Shown here: in pieces, positions 17,852 to 27,469 of the stretch
Numbering within the stretch: position 1 is the stretch's first letter
Layout: each line of letters opens with the position of its first letter
From: Streptosporangiaceae bacterium
Lineage (GTDB): Bacteria > Actinomycetota > Actinomycetes > Streptosporangiales > Streptosporangiaceae
NCBI GenBank assembly: GCA_025934635.1
Contig: JAICWX010000005.1
Location: 3,672-67,671, forward strand
DNA length: 64,000 bases
Direction of reading: 5' to 3'
Made by a program: the position numbers and the translations under genes
The notes under the pieces: generated by a model
Seen by the model: only the letters and a program-made list of their open reading frames with translations
Database searches by the model: none
Told to the model about the DNA's origin: nothing

Positions 17852-19753
17852 ATGAACCGCCGCGCTACTGCTCAGGGAGCCCTCGCGCTCGGTGCCCTCG
17901 GCGTCGTCTTCGGGGACATCGGGACGAGCCCGCTGTACACGGTGCAGACGATCTTCAGCCCGAGCGATCCGCACCCGGTCACGGTGTCGCACGACACCAT
18001 CTTCGGGGTCGTCTCGCTGATCTTCTGGGCGGTCACGATCATCGTCACCGCCACCTACGTCCTGCTCGTGCTGCGCGCCGACAACGACGGCGAGGGCGGG
18101 ATCATGGCGCTGATCGCCCTGATCCGGCGGCGGGCGCTGCCCGGCGGACGCCGGGCGAAGGCGGTGCTGGCGGCGCTCGGGATCTTCGGGGCCTCGCTGT
18201 TCTTCGGCGACAGCATGATCACGCCCGCCATCTCGGTGCTGTCCGCGGTCGAGGGCGTCAAGGTCGCCGCGCCGTCGGTGTCGGGTCTGGTCATCCCCAT
18301 CACGGTGGCGATCATCGTCGCCCTGTTCATGGCTCAGCGGCTGGGCACGAGCGCCGTGGGCCGGGTGTTCGGGCCGGTCATGGTCGCCTGGTTCACCGTC
18401 CTGGCCGCGCTCGGCGTCAAGGGCATCGCCGCCCACCCGGCGATCCTGAAGGCGCTGTCACCCACCTACGCGCTCGGCTACCTGTTCGGCCACTTCGGCG
18501 CGGCGTTCTTCTCCCTGACCGCGGTCGTCCTGGCCGTGACCGGCGCCGAAGCGCTGTACGCGGACATGGGGCATTTCGGCCGCGAGCCGGTCCGGCGCGC
18601 CTGGCTGCTGGTCGTCTTCCCCGCCTGCGTCCTGAACTACCTGGGGCAGGGCGCCCTGCTCCTGGGTGACCCGGCCAGCCGCCGCAACCCGTTCTTCCTG
18701 CTGGCCCCGGGCTGGGCCCGGCTCCCGCTGGTGCTCCTCGCCACCGTGGCGACCGTCATCGCCTCGCAGGCGGTGATCAGCGGCGCCTTCTCCGTGGCGC
18801 ACCAGGCCGGGCGGCTCGGCTACCTGCCGCGCCTGCGCATCCAGTACACCTCGGAAGAGATCATGGGCCAGATCTACATTCCGTGGATCAACTGGCTGCT
18901 GCTGGTATCGGTCCTCACCCTCGTGTTCGCGTTCCAGAGCTCGGCCGCACTGGCCTACGCCTACGGCACCGCCGTGACCGGCACGATCACGATGACGACG
19001 CTGCTGTTCTTCTACTACGCCCGTCACCAGTGGCGGTGGCCGCTGTGGATCGTGCTGGCGGGCGGCGGCCTGCTGCTCGTTATCGACCTGCTCTTCTTCG
19101 CCGCCAACCTGACCAAGCTGACCCACGGCGCGTGGCTGCCGCTGCTGATCGGCGTCACCGCGTTCACCATCCTCACCACCTGGCAGCGCGGCCGTGAGCT
19201 CGTCACCCGGGCGCGGGTCCGCGAGGAGGGGCCGCTGCCGGAGTTCGTCGCGCAGCTGCACGCCATGCAGCCCCCGCTGCACCGGGTACCGGGCACCGCC
19301 GTCTTCCTGAACCGCGGCAAGGCCACCGCCCCGCTGGCCCTGCGGGCCAACGTCGAGCACAACGAGATCCTGCACGAGGAGGTCCTGATCCTCTCGGTCG
19401 AGACGATGCCCGCCCCGCACGTCCCCGCGGCGGAGCGGCTGCGGATCGACGACCTCGGGTACTCCGACGACGGGATCTTCCATGTCACCGCCCGCTTCGG
19501 CTACCTGGACCAGACCGACGTCCCGGGCCTGCTGCCCCTGATCCGCGCCACCGACATCGAGACGTCCCTGGCCGACGGCAACCTGTCGTACTTCGTGTCC
19601 CGCCTCGAGCTCGTCCAGGGTCCTGATCCGGGCATGAGCCGCTGGCGCAAGCGCCTGTTCATCGCGACCTCGCGGATCACCGCCGACGCCGCCGAGTACT
19701 TCCGGCTTCCCCGCGAGCGCACCGTCATCATGGGCTCGCGCATCGAACTGTGA
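17852..19753 (+). CDS. kup: Kup-family potassium uptake protein
   Basis: 633 aa from ATG 17852, normal length for the family. The signature LGALGVVFGDIGTSPLYTVQ is at residues 11-30, followed by DNDGEGGIMALIALI, FGASLFFGDSMITPAISVLS, AVEGVKV, GAEALYADMGHFGR and LNYLGQGALLL. About twelve membrane helices fill residues 10-440. A C-terminal cytosolic domain of about 180 residues holds VPGTAVFLNRG and EYFRLPRERTVIMGSRIEL at the end. It imports potassium in symport with protons across the plasma membrane. It is 38 bp after the BisC gene and probably has its own promoter or reads through. Confidence 0.95.
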   Translation: MNRRATAQGALALGALGVVFGDIGTSPLYTVQTIFSPSDPHPVTVSHDTIFGVVSLIFWAVTIIVTATYVLLVLRADNDGEGGIMALIALIRRRALPGGRRAKAVLAALGIFGASLFFGDSMITPAISVLSAVEGVKVAAPSVSGLVIPITVAIIVALFMAQRLGTSAVGRVFGPVMVAWFTVLAALGVKGIAAHPAILKALSPTYALGYLFGHFGAAFFSLTAVVLAVTGAEALYADMGHFGREPVRRAWLLVVFPACVLNYLGQGALLLGDPASRRNPFFLLAPGWARLPLVLLATVATVIASQAVISGAFSVAHQAGRLGYLPRLRIQYTSEEIMGQIYIPWINWLLLVSVLTLVFAFQSSAALAYAYGTAVTGTITMTTLLFFYYARHQWRWPLWIVLAGGGLLLVIDLLFFAANLTKLTHGAWLPLLIGVTAFTILTTWQRGRELVTRARVREEGPLPEFVAQLHAMQPPLHRVPGTAVFLNRGKATAPLALRANVEHNEILHEEVLILSVETMPAPHVPAAERLRIDDLGYSDDGIFHVTARFGYLDQTDVPGLLPLIRATDIETSLADGNLSYFVSRLELVQGPDPGMSRWRKRLFIATSRITADAAEYFRLPRERTVIMGSRIEL

Positions 19754-19814
19754 TGTCCGGCCCGCCGGCGGCCCCGCTGACCCGCGATGGCACCGGTGCG
19801 ATGACACTGGTGCC

Positions 19815-20681
19815 ATGACACCGGGGCCAGCATCCGATCCGCGCCGTTACGGCACGGTCTTCGACGACATGGCGGCCGAGTACGACCGCCACCGCCCGGC
19901 CTACCCGGACGAACTCGTCGGCCAGGCCTGCCGGGTCGCCGGGATCGGGCCCGGTGACCGGGTGCTCGAGATCGGCTGCGGGACCGGCCAGCTGACGCGC
20001 GGCCTGCTCGCCCGGGGCCTGCACGTCACGGCGCTCGAACCCGGCGCGAACCTCATTGCCCGGGCGAGACAGAACCTGGCGGGCGCGGTGGATTTCGTGC
20101 ACGCGAAGCTCGAGGAGGCAGTGCTTCCCCGCGGGCAGTTCCCGGCGGTGTTCTCGGCGTCCGCGTTCCACTGGGCCGACCCCGAGGTCAGCTGGCAGCA
20201 GGTCGCCGACGCCCTTGCTCCCGGCGGGACCCTCGCCCTGATTCAGTATTTCGGACTCGAGGAGCCACGCAGCCAGCCGGATCAGGAAGCGGTGCTCGCG
20301 GCCCTCGCCACGATCGCCCCGGATATCGCCGCTGACTGGCCGGCCTACCGCGATCTCGACGCCACGATCGCCGGGGTGGAGCAGCGCCGCGGGAACGTCT
20401 CGCAGGCCTGGGCGTGGCTCGGCGGCTGCGACCTCGGACGTGACTACGCGGGCCGGCTGTTCGGCGATGTCCAGCTGGCCGTCACGCCCATGCTGGCCGA
20501 GCACACTCCGGACAAGCTCAATGCCCTGGTCCGCACGATGTCGTTCTACACCCGGCTCGCGCCGGACCAGCGGCAGGCCCTCGAACGCGAACACGAGGCC
20601 ATCTACGCGCGATTCGGACGGCCGATCCGCGCCAGCATGGTCGCGGCCCTGGTCACGGCCAGGCGACGGGTTGGGACCTGA
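19815..20681 (+). CDS. Class I SAM-dependent methyltransferase
   Basis: 288 aa from ATG 19815. YGTVFDDMAAEYDRHRPAYP is a typical beginning of this methyltransferase type; motif I is VLEIGCGTGQLTRGLLARG near residues 50-68, and motif II/post-I VTALEPGANLIARAR follows. FSASAFHWADPEVSWQQVAD and LAPGGTLALIQYF carry the later Rossmann strands. The substrate is unknown; sequences of this style are commonly annotated as small-molecule methyltransferases. It is 61 bp downstream of kup. Confidence 0.88.
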   Translation: MTPGPASDPRRYGTVFDDMAAEYDRHRPAYPDELVGQACRVAGIGPGDRVLEIGCGTGQLTRGLLARGLHVTALEPGANLIARARQNLAGAVDFVHAKLEEAVLPRGQFPAVFSASAFHWADPEVSWQQVADALAPGGTLALIQYFGLEEPRSQPDQEAVLAALATIAPDIAADWPAYRDLDATIAGVEQRRGNVSQAWAWLGGCDLGRDYAGRLFGDVQLAVTPMLAEHTPDKLNALVRTMSFYTRLAPDQRQALEREHEAIYARFGRPIRASMVAALVTARRRVGT

Positions 20682-20770
20682 CCGGTCAGGAATCGAGAAG
20701 CACTGGTCAGCGGCCCGTACCTAGCATGAGAAACGTCCCCACCAAAGACTCAGAAGCGGGAGAACCGGCC

Positions 20771-21247
20771 ATGGCTGACACGAAGAAGCCCGCCCAGCGC
20801 ACCACCAAGACCGCCAAGACGTTCGAGGGATTCACGGACGAGGAACGCGCCGCGATGAAGGACCACGCCCAGGAGCTGAAGAACGCGGCGCGGCGTGGCC
20901 CCCAGGCGAGCAAGAACGACGGTGAAGGCGACGTGCTCGCGAAGATCGCCGAGATGACGGAATCCGATCGCGCCATGGCCGAGCGGATCCACGCCATCGT
21001 CAAGGCCGTCGCGCCGGACCTCGTGCCGAGAACCTATTACGGCATGCCCGCCTACGCGAAGGACGGCAAGGTCCTGTGCTGGTACCAGCCCGCGCTGAAG
21101 TTCAAGACCAGGTTCGGGATGTTCAGCTTCAGCGACCAGGCCAGCCTCGACGACGGCTCCATGTGGCCGGTCGCCTACGCCCTGACCGAGCTGACCGCCG
21201 AGGGCGAGGCCAGGATCGCCGCGCTCGTCAAGCAGGCAGTGAGCTGA
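20771..21247 (+). CDS. DUF1801 (YdhG-like) protein
   Basis: 158 aa from ATG 20771, chosen because GGGAG lies just before it; ATG 20726 in frame is less likely. A Lys-rich N-terminal part (MADTKKPAQRTTKTAK) leads to FEGFTDEERAAMKDHAQELK. The conserved core RTYYGMPAYAKDGKVLCWYQ, then KFKTRFGMFSFSDQASLDDG and WPVAYALTELTAEGEARI, is that of DUF1801 proteins, whose fold is shared with iron-chaperone-like YdhG. The biochemical role is unknown. It is probably an independent unit. Confidence 0.82.
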   Translation: MADTKKPAQRTTKTAKTFEGFTDEERAAMKDHAQELKNAARRGPQASKNDGEGDVLAKIAEMTESDRAMAERIHAIVKAVAPDLVPRTYYGMPAYAKDGKVLCWYQPALKFKTRFGMFSFSDQASLDDGSMWPVAYALTELTAEGEARIAALVKQAVS

Positions 21248-21371
21248 ACTGCGACGTGCTCTCGCTCGCCGGCCGCGACCTGCGGGTCCGCCGGATCCGG
21301 CCGCCGGCCGCCCCCGGCGGCCTATGCCATGATCACACCATGTCGACCTTTATCGCGGGGGCAGGCGTGGC

Positions 21372-22556
21372 TTGCCGCTGACCAGGCCGCTGCGGGTCCT
21401 GCTGCTGTTCGTGTGCGTGCTCGTGCTCGCCGACACGATCTTCTACACCGCGCTGACGCCGCTGCTGCCGCACTACACGCACGTGGCCCACCTGACCAAG
21501 TCGGGCGCCGGGATCCTGGTCGCGGGCTATCCGCTGGGCACCCTGATCGGCGCGCTCCCCGGCGGGCTGCTCACCGGGCACCTGGGCTACCGCCGGACCG
21601 TGCTGCTCGGCCTGCTGCTGATGGGCGTGTCCACGCTGGTCTTCGGGTGGGCCTCGGCCGCGCTGCTGCTCGACTCGGCCCGGTTCGTGCAGGGGCTCGG
21701 CGGCGCGTGCACCTGGGCCGGGGGGATGGCCTGGCTGGCCACCGAGGCACCGCCCGAACGGCGCGGCGAGCTGATCGGCACGGCCATGGGCGCCGCCGTC
21801 GGCGGGGCGCTGTTCGGCCCGGTGGTGGGCGCCATCGCCAGCGAGATCGGCACCGGGCCGGCCTTCTCCAGCGCCGCGGTGGCGGGCGCGCTGCTGATCG
21901 CGGTGGCGTTCGCGGTCCCTTCCTCGCGCGCTGTGTCGAGGCAGGGACTGCGGGCGGCGTTCCGCGCGACGCGCGACCGCCGCCTGCGCACCGGGCTGTG
22001 GCTGACGATGCTGGCGGGCCTGGCCTTCGGCGTGCTGGACGTGCTCGCGCCGCTGCGGATGGCCCGCCTCGGGGTCACCGCCCTGGTCATCGCCGGGACG
22101 TTCCTGGCGGCGGCCGCGGTGGAGGCGGCGCTGTCCCCGGTCGCGGGACGGGTGGCCGACCGGCGCGGCGCCTTGGTGTCGGTCCGCTTCTCGCTGGCCG
22201 TCGCGGTCGCGATCGCCCTGCTCGCGCCGACGCTGGCGTCGGCCGCGCTGCTCATCCCGGCGCTGATCCTGGGCATGCCCTCGTTCGGCACGCTGTTCAC
22301 CCCGGCCATGACCCTGGTCAGCCAGGGCGCCCAGGACCAGCACCTGGACCAGGGCCTGGCCTTCGGCCTGGGCAACCTGGTCTGGGCGGCAGGCCAGGTC
22401 ATCGCCGCGGCCGGCAGCGGCACGCTGGCCCAGGCCACCTCCGACCTGGTTCCCTACATCCTGCTCGCCGCCGCCTGCCTGGCTACCCTGGCCCTCCTCC
22501 GGGTCCGGCGGAAAGAACCCCGCGAGACCGAAGAGCAGCTGGCCGAGGCACCCTAG
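21372..22556 (+). CDS. MFS transporter (probable drug or metabolite exporter)
   Basis: 394 aa from TTG 21372; no ATG or GTG lies in frame close by. Twelve membrane segments are visible. The motif A region is [20 protein letters not shown] after helix 2, and a motif C-like run [17 protein letters not shown] lies in helix 5, which points to an antiporter-type exporter. The second half begins at about residue 200 with [20 protein letters not shown] and has [16 protein letters not shown]. The substrate is unknown. The methyltransferase gene begins 2 bases after the stop, so the pair is one operon and the exporter may move a methylated product. Confidence 0.85.
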   Translation: MPLTRPLRVLLLFVCVLVLADTIFYTALTPLLPHYTHVAHLTKSGAGILVAGYPLGTLIGALPGGLLTGHLGYRRTVLLGLLLMGVSTLVFGWASAALLLDSARFVQGLGGACTWAGGMAWLATEAPPERRGELIGTAMGAAVGGALFGPVVGAIASEIGTGPAFSSAAVAGALLIAVAFAVPSSRAVSRQGLRAAFRATRDRRLRTGLWLTMLAGLAFGVLDVLAPLRMARLGVTALVIAGTFLAAAAVEAALSPVAGRVADRRGALVSVRFSLAVAVAIALLAPTLASAALLIPALILGMPSFGTLFTPAMTLVSQGAQDQHLDQGLAFGLGNLVWAAGQVIAAAGSGTLAQATSDLVPYILLAAACLATLALLRVRRKEPRETEEQLAEAP

Positions 22557-22558
22557 AC

Positions 22559-23287
22559 ATGCCCGACGCGATCTTCGCCCACCCCCGGCTGGCCCAGGTT
22601 TACGACGCCTTCGACGGCCCGCGCGACGACCTGCCCGCCTACCTCGCGATCGCACGGGAACTGCACGCCGCCCGGGTGCTCGACGTCGGCTGCGGCACCG
22701 GGTCCCTGGCCATCGCCCTGGCCCGGGCCGGCCATACCGTGCTGGCGGCCGACCCGGCCGCGGCCTCCCTCGCCGTAGCCAGGGCCAAAGACAAAGACAG
22801 CGCGGTCACCTGGATCGGTGGCGACGCCACCGCGGCCCCGCCCGCCTGCGCCGACCTCGCGACCATGACCGGGAACGTCGCCCAGGTCTTCCTCGCCGAC
22901 GAGGACTGGACGCAGGCCCTGCAGGCGATCAGAACTGCCCTGAACCCCCGCGGCCACCTGGTCTTCGAGACCCGGCGCCCCGAGCGCCGGGCCTGGGAAG
23001 AGTGGGCCGCCGGCCCGGCCCCCGTCGCCCGGGACGTCCCGGGCGCCGGCCCGGTCGAGCACCGCAGCGAGGTCACCGCGATCGACCTCCCGTTCGTCAC
23101 TTTCCGCGACACCTACACCTTCGCCTCCGATGGCGCCGTCATCACCTCGCACTCCACCCTGCGCTTCCGCGGCCACGACGAGGTGGCCGCGAGCCTGGCC
23201 GCCGCGGGCTACCGGATCCTGGACGTACGGCAAGCCCCCGACCGCCCCGGCCGCGAGTACGTCTTCATCACCCAGCAGAACCTTTGA
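22559..23287 (+). CDS. Class I SAM-dependent methyltransferase, coupled to the MFS gene
   Basis: 242 aa from ATG 22559. IFAHPRLAQVYDAFDGPRDD is a common start of this group; motif I VLDVGCGTGSLAIALARAG is near residues 40-58 and VLAADPAAASLAVARAK follows. ATMTGNVAQVFLADEDWTQA and HLVFETRRPERRAWEEW are family-typical. The last 79 bases overlap the end of the convergent LuxR gene. The substrate is unknown. Confidence 0.85.
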   Translation: MPDAIFAHPRLAQVYDAFDGPRDDLPAYLAIARELHAARVLDVGCGTGSLAIALARAGHTVLAADPAAASLAVARAKDKDSAVTWIGGDATAAPPACADLATMTGNVAQVFLADEDWTQALQAIRTALNPRGHLVFETRRPERRAWEEWAAGPAPVARDVPGAGPVEHRSEVTAIDLPFVTFRDTYTFASDGAVITSHSTLRFRGHDEVAASLAAAGYRILDVRQAPDRPGREYVFITQQNL

Positions 23288-26253
23288 ACCGAACGGGGCC
23301 GCCATCCCGCCCCGCCCCCGCCGCCTGCGGTCGTGGCCACTATCCGCCAGTTAGCCGATAAAGCCTGGTCACGTTGGTAAGCGGCGTGATGCTGGCGCCG
23401 GGTGACCTCGGCCGCGAGCTGGGCGCGGGAGGAGATGTCCAGCCGGGCGAAGATGTGCGCGAGGTGGGTCTGGACGGTCCGGCTCGAGATGTACATGCGC
23501 GCCCCGATCTGGGGGTTGGACAGCCCCTCGGCGACCAGGCCCGCCACCGCGTGCTCGGTCGGGGTCAGGCTCGCCCAGCCGAACCGCGGCCGGTCGCGGG
23601 GAGCCCGGCGGCGCCCCCGCCGGACACCGGCCGCGCGCAGCGTGGCGTCGGCCCGGGCCAGGTCACGGGCCGCGCCGAGCCGCTGGTAGAGCCCGGCCGC
23701 CTGGCCGAGCAGCGGGCCCGCCCGGTCGGCCTGCCCGTGCCGGGCGAACGCGCGGCCCGCGTCTTCGCTGGCCTGGGCCAGCTGGTAGGGACGCGCCCCG
23801 CGGCCATGGGCCGCCACGGCCGCCGCCAGGACCTCCGGGTCGTCACCGGCCAGCCCCTGGCAGCGCAGCGCCTCGCCGGTCATCCAGGCGACGTCGTTGC
23901 CGGCGGCCACCGCGGCCACCGCGGCCGCCGCCGCCCGGGCCCGGTCCTGGTCTCCGGCTGCCAGGGCCAGCCGGACCAGGTCGGCGCCGATGGCCGGGTA
24001 CTCGAGCACCAGCCCGGCGCCCGCGCACCAGTCCCACAGGCCGGTCATCGCGGCCAGCGCCTGCCCGTGCTCGCCGTCTGCCTCCAGCAGCAGCGCCCGT
24101 GGCCACGCGACCCAGGTCAGGCTGTGCCCGCGGCCCCAGCCCGCCAGGTACCGCCCGGCCGCGGCGGCGGCCTCCCGGGCCGGGCCGAGCTCGTTGCGGT
24201 AGAAGCTGATCCGGGCCATCAGGCCGTAGGCATAGACCAGGCTGTAGATCTCGCCGATCTCCTCGGCGATCCCCAGGCTGGCCTCGAGCTCGGCCGCGGC
24301 GTCGTCCCATTCCCCGGCGGTGAAGCGCCCGTAGGCCAGGTACACCTGGTGCGTCGCGGCCGCCCACCGGACCCCGAGGTCCTCGCAGATACGCAGGCCG
24401 TCGCTCAGCACCGACCGGGCCTCGGGGAGCCGGTCGAGCTCGATCAGGAGCCGGCCGCGGGTGACGCAGACCGGGAAGCGGTGCCCCAGCCGGCCGGGGC
24501 TGACGTCGGCCAGGCGCACGGCCTCGTCGGCGATGCCGAGCGCCTCCCGGAGCCGGCCGCGGGACTCCGCCACCCGGGCCATCGTCGACATGGTGATGCT
24601 GGTGACCAGGTGATCGCCCGCGGCGGCCCCGCCGTCCCGGCCCGCGGCAACCGAAACCGCGGCGACCGAAGCCGCGGCGCCGTCGAGGTCGCCCAGGGAG
24701 ATGCGCGCGAACCCGGCCCAGGCCTGGGCAGCGGTGCGCGCGGCCGCGGGCAGGCCCGGTGACTGGCAGGCCCGCTCGAGCTCGTCCCGGGCCTCGCGCA
24801 CCTGTCCCTGGGCGAGCAGGGCATGCGCCAGGCACACCTGGACCTGGCCGTCGACGGCCGGGTCGTGCGGCCGGCCGAGCAGGTCACGGCAGGCGGCCAG
24901 GGCGCTGGGCACCCGTCCGGCCAGCATCAGGGCATCGACCCGCTCGGCCAGCAGCCGGTCCCGGCCGGGACCGGCCGGCGGGGTCAGCCCGATCGCCCGG
25001 TCGAGCAGCCCGGCCGCCACGTCCGGCGAGGTCGCGGCGGCCTGCCGCGCCGCCCGGGCCAGCCAGGTAGCAGCCTCGGCGTCCGTTGCGCCAGCACCGC
25101 GCGCCAGGTGCTCGGCCACCTGGAGGGCCGGGGCCCCGGCGGCGGCCAGCCGCTGCCCGGCCTCGCGGTGCAGCGCGTTGCGGATGCTGCCGGGCAGGTC
25201 GTCGTAGATGGCGTCCCGGATCAGGTCGTGACGGAACCGGAGCCGGGTGCCGTCATCCGCCAGCACCCGCGCCCTGATCGGCTCGGCCAGCACCTCGGAC
25301 AGCCGCATCGCCGGCTGGCCGGTGACGGTGGCCAGGTCGGTGAGCGTGAAGCCGGACCCGAGGATCGCGGCCGCCCGCAGCGCCTGCAGCGCCTCCTCGG
25401 GCAGGAAGCTGATCCGGCGCAGGATCGTCAGCCGCAGCGTGGGCGGCAGGGCCAGGTCCGACACCTCGGCCTGGCCGGCCGCGATCTCGATCAGCTGCTC
25501 CTGGGCCAGCGCCCCGAGCAGCTCGGTCACGAACAGCGGGTTGCCCGCCGCGCCCGCGATGCCCGCCAGCAGCCGCCGGCCGGGCACGGCGCCGACCGTC
25601 TCGGCGACGAGCTCGGTCACGGCCCGCTGGTCGAGCTCGCGCAGGGACAGCCGCCGTCCGCCGTCCGCCTCCAGCGCGCCGGCCAGCCGTTCGAGCTCGG
25701 CGGCGCGCGGGGCCGGGCGGAAGCAGCCGATGATGAGGGCGGGCAGGTAGCGCAGCCGCGCGGCCAGCGCTCCCAGCGTGAGCAGGCTCGACGGATCGGC
25801 CCAGTGCAGGTCGTCCGCGCCGATGACCAGCGGCCCGGCCAGCGCGAGTTCCTCGGCCAGGTCAGCGAACGCGTCCACGGTGCGGAACTGCAGGCCGGGA
25901 TCGCTGGTCACGGTGATCGGTCCGTCGCCGGAGGCCGTCCCGGCCGCCAGCAGGTCCCCGATGGCCGCCCGGCGCGGGTCCGGCGACGACCTGACGCAGC
26001 CGAACACGTCGGCCATCAGGCCGAACGGCCGGGTCCGTTCCAGCTCGCCCGCCCGGCCCGCCTCGACTCGCATCCCGCGGCTGCGGGCCCGGGCCAGCGC
26101 GTCCTCGAGCAGCCGGGTCTTGCCGATGCCAGCCTCCCCGTCGACCAGCACGATCGCCGCCCGGCCCGACGCCACCCGGTCCAGGGCACCGTCCAGGGCC
26201 GTGCTCTCCGTCTCCCGCCCGCGCAGGCCCGGGGCCGATAGCGGCGTCCCCAT
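23209..26253 (-). CDS. Large LuxR-family regulator with AAA ATPase domain (LAL type)
   Basis: 1014 aa from the start at 26253. The N-terminal ATPase has Walker A VDGEAGIGKTRLLEDALAR near residues 38-56 and a Walker B-like LVIGADDLHWADPSSLLTLG near 150. The middle (about 350-880) is Ala-rich TPR-like helices. The LuxR HTH is near residues 895-953: LTPTEHAVAGLVAEGLSNPQ, IGARMYISSRTVQTHLAHIF and ARLDISSRAQLAAEV. A tail of about 60 residues after the HTH is unusual and is read antisense through the end of the neighbouring methyltransferase gene. LAL proteins are ATP-dependent activators, often of secondary metabolism or sugar use. The target is unknown. Confidence 0.88.
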   Translation of the reverse strand: MGTPLSAPGLRGRETESTALDGALDRVASGRAAIVLVDGEAGIGKTRLLEDALARARSRGMRVEAGRAGELERTRPFGLMADVFGCVRSSPDPRRAAIGDLLAAGTASGDGPITVTSDPGLQFRTVDAFADLAEELALAGPLVIGADDLHWADPSSLLTLGALAARLRYLPALIIGCFRPAPRAAELERLAGALEADGGRRLSLRELDQRAVTELVAETVGAVPGRRLLAGIAGAAGNPLFVTELLGALAQEQLIEIAAGQAEVSDLALPPTLRLTILRRISFLPEEALQALRAAAILGSGFTLTDLATVTGQPAMRLSEVLAEPIRARVLADDGTRLRFRHDLIRDAIYDDLPGSIRNALHREAGQRLAAAGAPALQVAEHLARGAGATDAEAATWLARAARQAAATSPDVAAGLLDRAIGLTPPAGPGRDRLLAERVDALMLAGRVPSALAACRDLLGRPHDPAVDGQVQVCLAHALLAQGQVREARDELERACQSPGLPAAARTAAQAWAGFARISLGDLDGAAASVAAVSVAAGRDGGAAAGDHLVTSITMSTMARVAESRGRLREALGIADEAVRLADVSPGRLGHRFPVCVTRGRLLIELDRLPEARSVLSDGLRICEDLGVRWAAATHQVYLAYGRFTAGEWDDAAAELEASLGIAEEIGEIYSLVYAYGLMARISFYRNELGPAREAAAAAGRYLAGWGRGHSLTWVAWPRALLLEADGEHGQALAAMTGLWDWCAGAGLVLEYPAIGADLVRLALAAGDQDRARAAAAAVAAVAAGNDVAWMTGEALRCQGLAGDDPEVLAAAVAAHGRGARPYQLAQASEDAGRAFARHGQADRAGPLLGQAAGLYQRLGAARDLARADATLRAAGVRRGRRRAPRDRPRFGWASLTPTEHAVAGLVAEGLSNPQIGARMYISSRTVQTHLAHIFARLDISSRAQLAAEVTRRQHHAAYQRDQALSANWRIVATTAGGGGGAGWRPRSVQRFCWVMKTYSRPGRSGACRTSRIR

Positions 26254-26441
26254 AGCCGGATGTTATGCCCGCCCGCCCCCGCGCGGGGCGAGGTCCGGCG
26301 GCCCCGCTTCCCCCCGTAACCAGCAGTCGCACGATGTCTCCTTTCGTGGTTGGTCGTACTCAGCGTGCGGCGGCGACGGCGACCCGCACATCCGCCAGTC
26401 AGCGGATGTGCGCGCCGCCGGATCCTGGCCACGATGTCCGG

Positions 26442-26603
26442 GTGGAGATCCTCATATCCCTCGACGCCACCGACCCCCCGGCCGGCCGGATCCGGGTCCC
26501 GGGCGACGAGCACGAGGAGCTCCGCTTCACCGGATGGCTCGGCCTGCTCCGGGTCCTCAACGACGTCATGGGCTCGCCCGCCCCGGAAGAGAAGGAATCA
26601 TGA
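26442..26603 (+). CDS. Small conserved-type protein, 53 aa
   Basis: GTG 26442 starts VEILISLDATDPPAGRIRVP followed by FTGWLGLLRVLNDVMG. Proteins of this pattern (ISLD...PPxGRxR...FxGWLGLLRxL) are familiar as small actinobacterial proteins of unknown function. The stop overlaps the ATG of the SDR gene by 4 bases, so the two are coupled. Confidence 0.65.
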   Translation: MEILISLDATDPPAGRIRVPGDEHEELRFTGWLGLLRVLNDVMGSPAPEEKES

Positions 26604-27469
26604 ACTGCACCCGTCAGCACACGCTCGTCACCGGATCCTCGTCCGGTATCGGCCGCGCCACCGCGCTCCGCCTCGCCGCCGCCGGCCAGCACGTCTACGC
26701 CGGCGTCCGCCACCAAGAAGACGGCGACCAGCTGGTCCGCGCGGCCACCGCGGGCGAGATCACCCCGCTCATCCTCGACGTCACCGAGCCCGGCCACATC
26801 GAGGCCGCGGCGGCCGCCATCGCCGCCCACGGCGGTCTCGACGGCCTGGTCAACAACGCCGGCTACGGCCTGGCCTGCCCCACCGAACTGGTGCCGCTGC
26901 CGGCCTTCCGCCGCCAGCTGGAAGTCAACGTGACCGGCCAGCTGGCCGTCACCCAGGCCATGCTGCCGGCCCTGCGCCAGGCCCGCGGCCGCATCGTCAT
27001 GGTCTCCACCATCGGGGTCCGGTTCAGCCCGCCGTTCGCCGGCCCGCTGGACGCGGCCAAGGCGGCGCTGACCGCCCTCGGCGACACCCTGCGCCAGGAA
27101 CTGGCCCCCTGGGGCGTGCGGGTGGTGCTGGTGGAGCCCGCCAGCATCAACAGCGGCGCCGCCGACAAGGTCACCCGGGACGCCGCCGCGGCCCTGGACG
27201 CGGCCGGCCCGCAGGGCCGGGCCCTGTACGAGGATGCCTTCACGAACATGCTCGCAGTCATGGAACGGCGCGAGTCCCACGGCAGCCCGCCCGACGTGGC
27301 CGCCGCCACCATCGTCCGCGCCCTGACCGCCCCGCGCGCCCGCGCCGTCTACCTGACCGGCCGCTACTCCCGGCGGCTGGCCCTGCTCAGCCGCCTGCCG
27401 GTCCCCGTCCTCGACCGCGCCCGCCGCCGCGTCTTCCACCTCCCGGCCCCCGGCACCCTCGCCTCCTAA
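26600..27469 (+). CDS. Short-chain dehydrogenase/reductase-like protein lacking the catalytic Tyr
   Basis: 289 aa from ATG 26600. Cofactor motif TLVTGSSSGIGRATALRLAA is at residues 8-27 and LDGLVNNAGYGLA near 90. The catalytic Ser region reads GRIVMVSTIG. The YxxxK motif reads L-D-A-A-K in AGPLDAAKAALTALGDTLRQ, so the Tyr is Leu. Arg and Lys around it are kept. Because the Tyr is the proton donor in SDRs, activity is doubtful unless another residue serves. The C-terminal part (LTGRYSRRLALLSRLPVPVL) is typical of the subgroup. It is coupled to the small upstream gene and converges on the defence pair with a 4-base overlap of stops. Confidence 0.82.
   Translation: MNCTRQHTLVTGSSSGIGRATALRLAAAGQHVYAGVRHQEDGDQLVRAATAGEITPLILDVTEPGHIEAAAAAIAAHGGLDGLVNNAGYGLACPTELVPLPAFRRQLEVNVTGQLAVTQAMLPALRQARGRIVMVSTIGVRFSPPFAGPLDAAKAALTALGDTLRQELAPWGVRVVLVEPASINSGAADKVTRDAAAALDAAGPQGRALYEDAFTNMLAVMERRESHGSPPDVAAATIVRALTAPRARAVYLTGRYSRRLALLSRLPVPVLDRARRRVFHLPAPGTLAS

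Noticed and set aside
18458..19816. 452-codon frame antisense to kup
   Set aside because: Shadow of a clearly coding membrane protein; composition is Arg/Gln/Gly noise.
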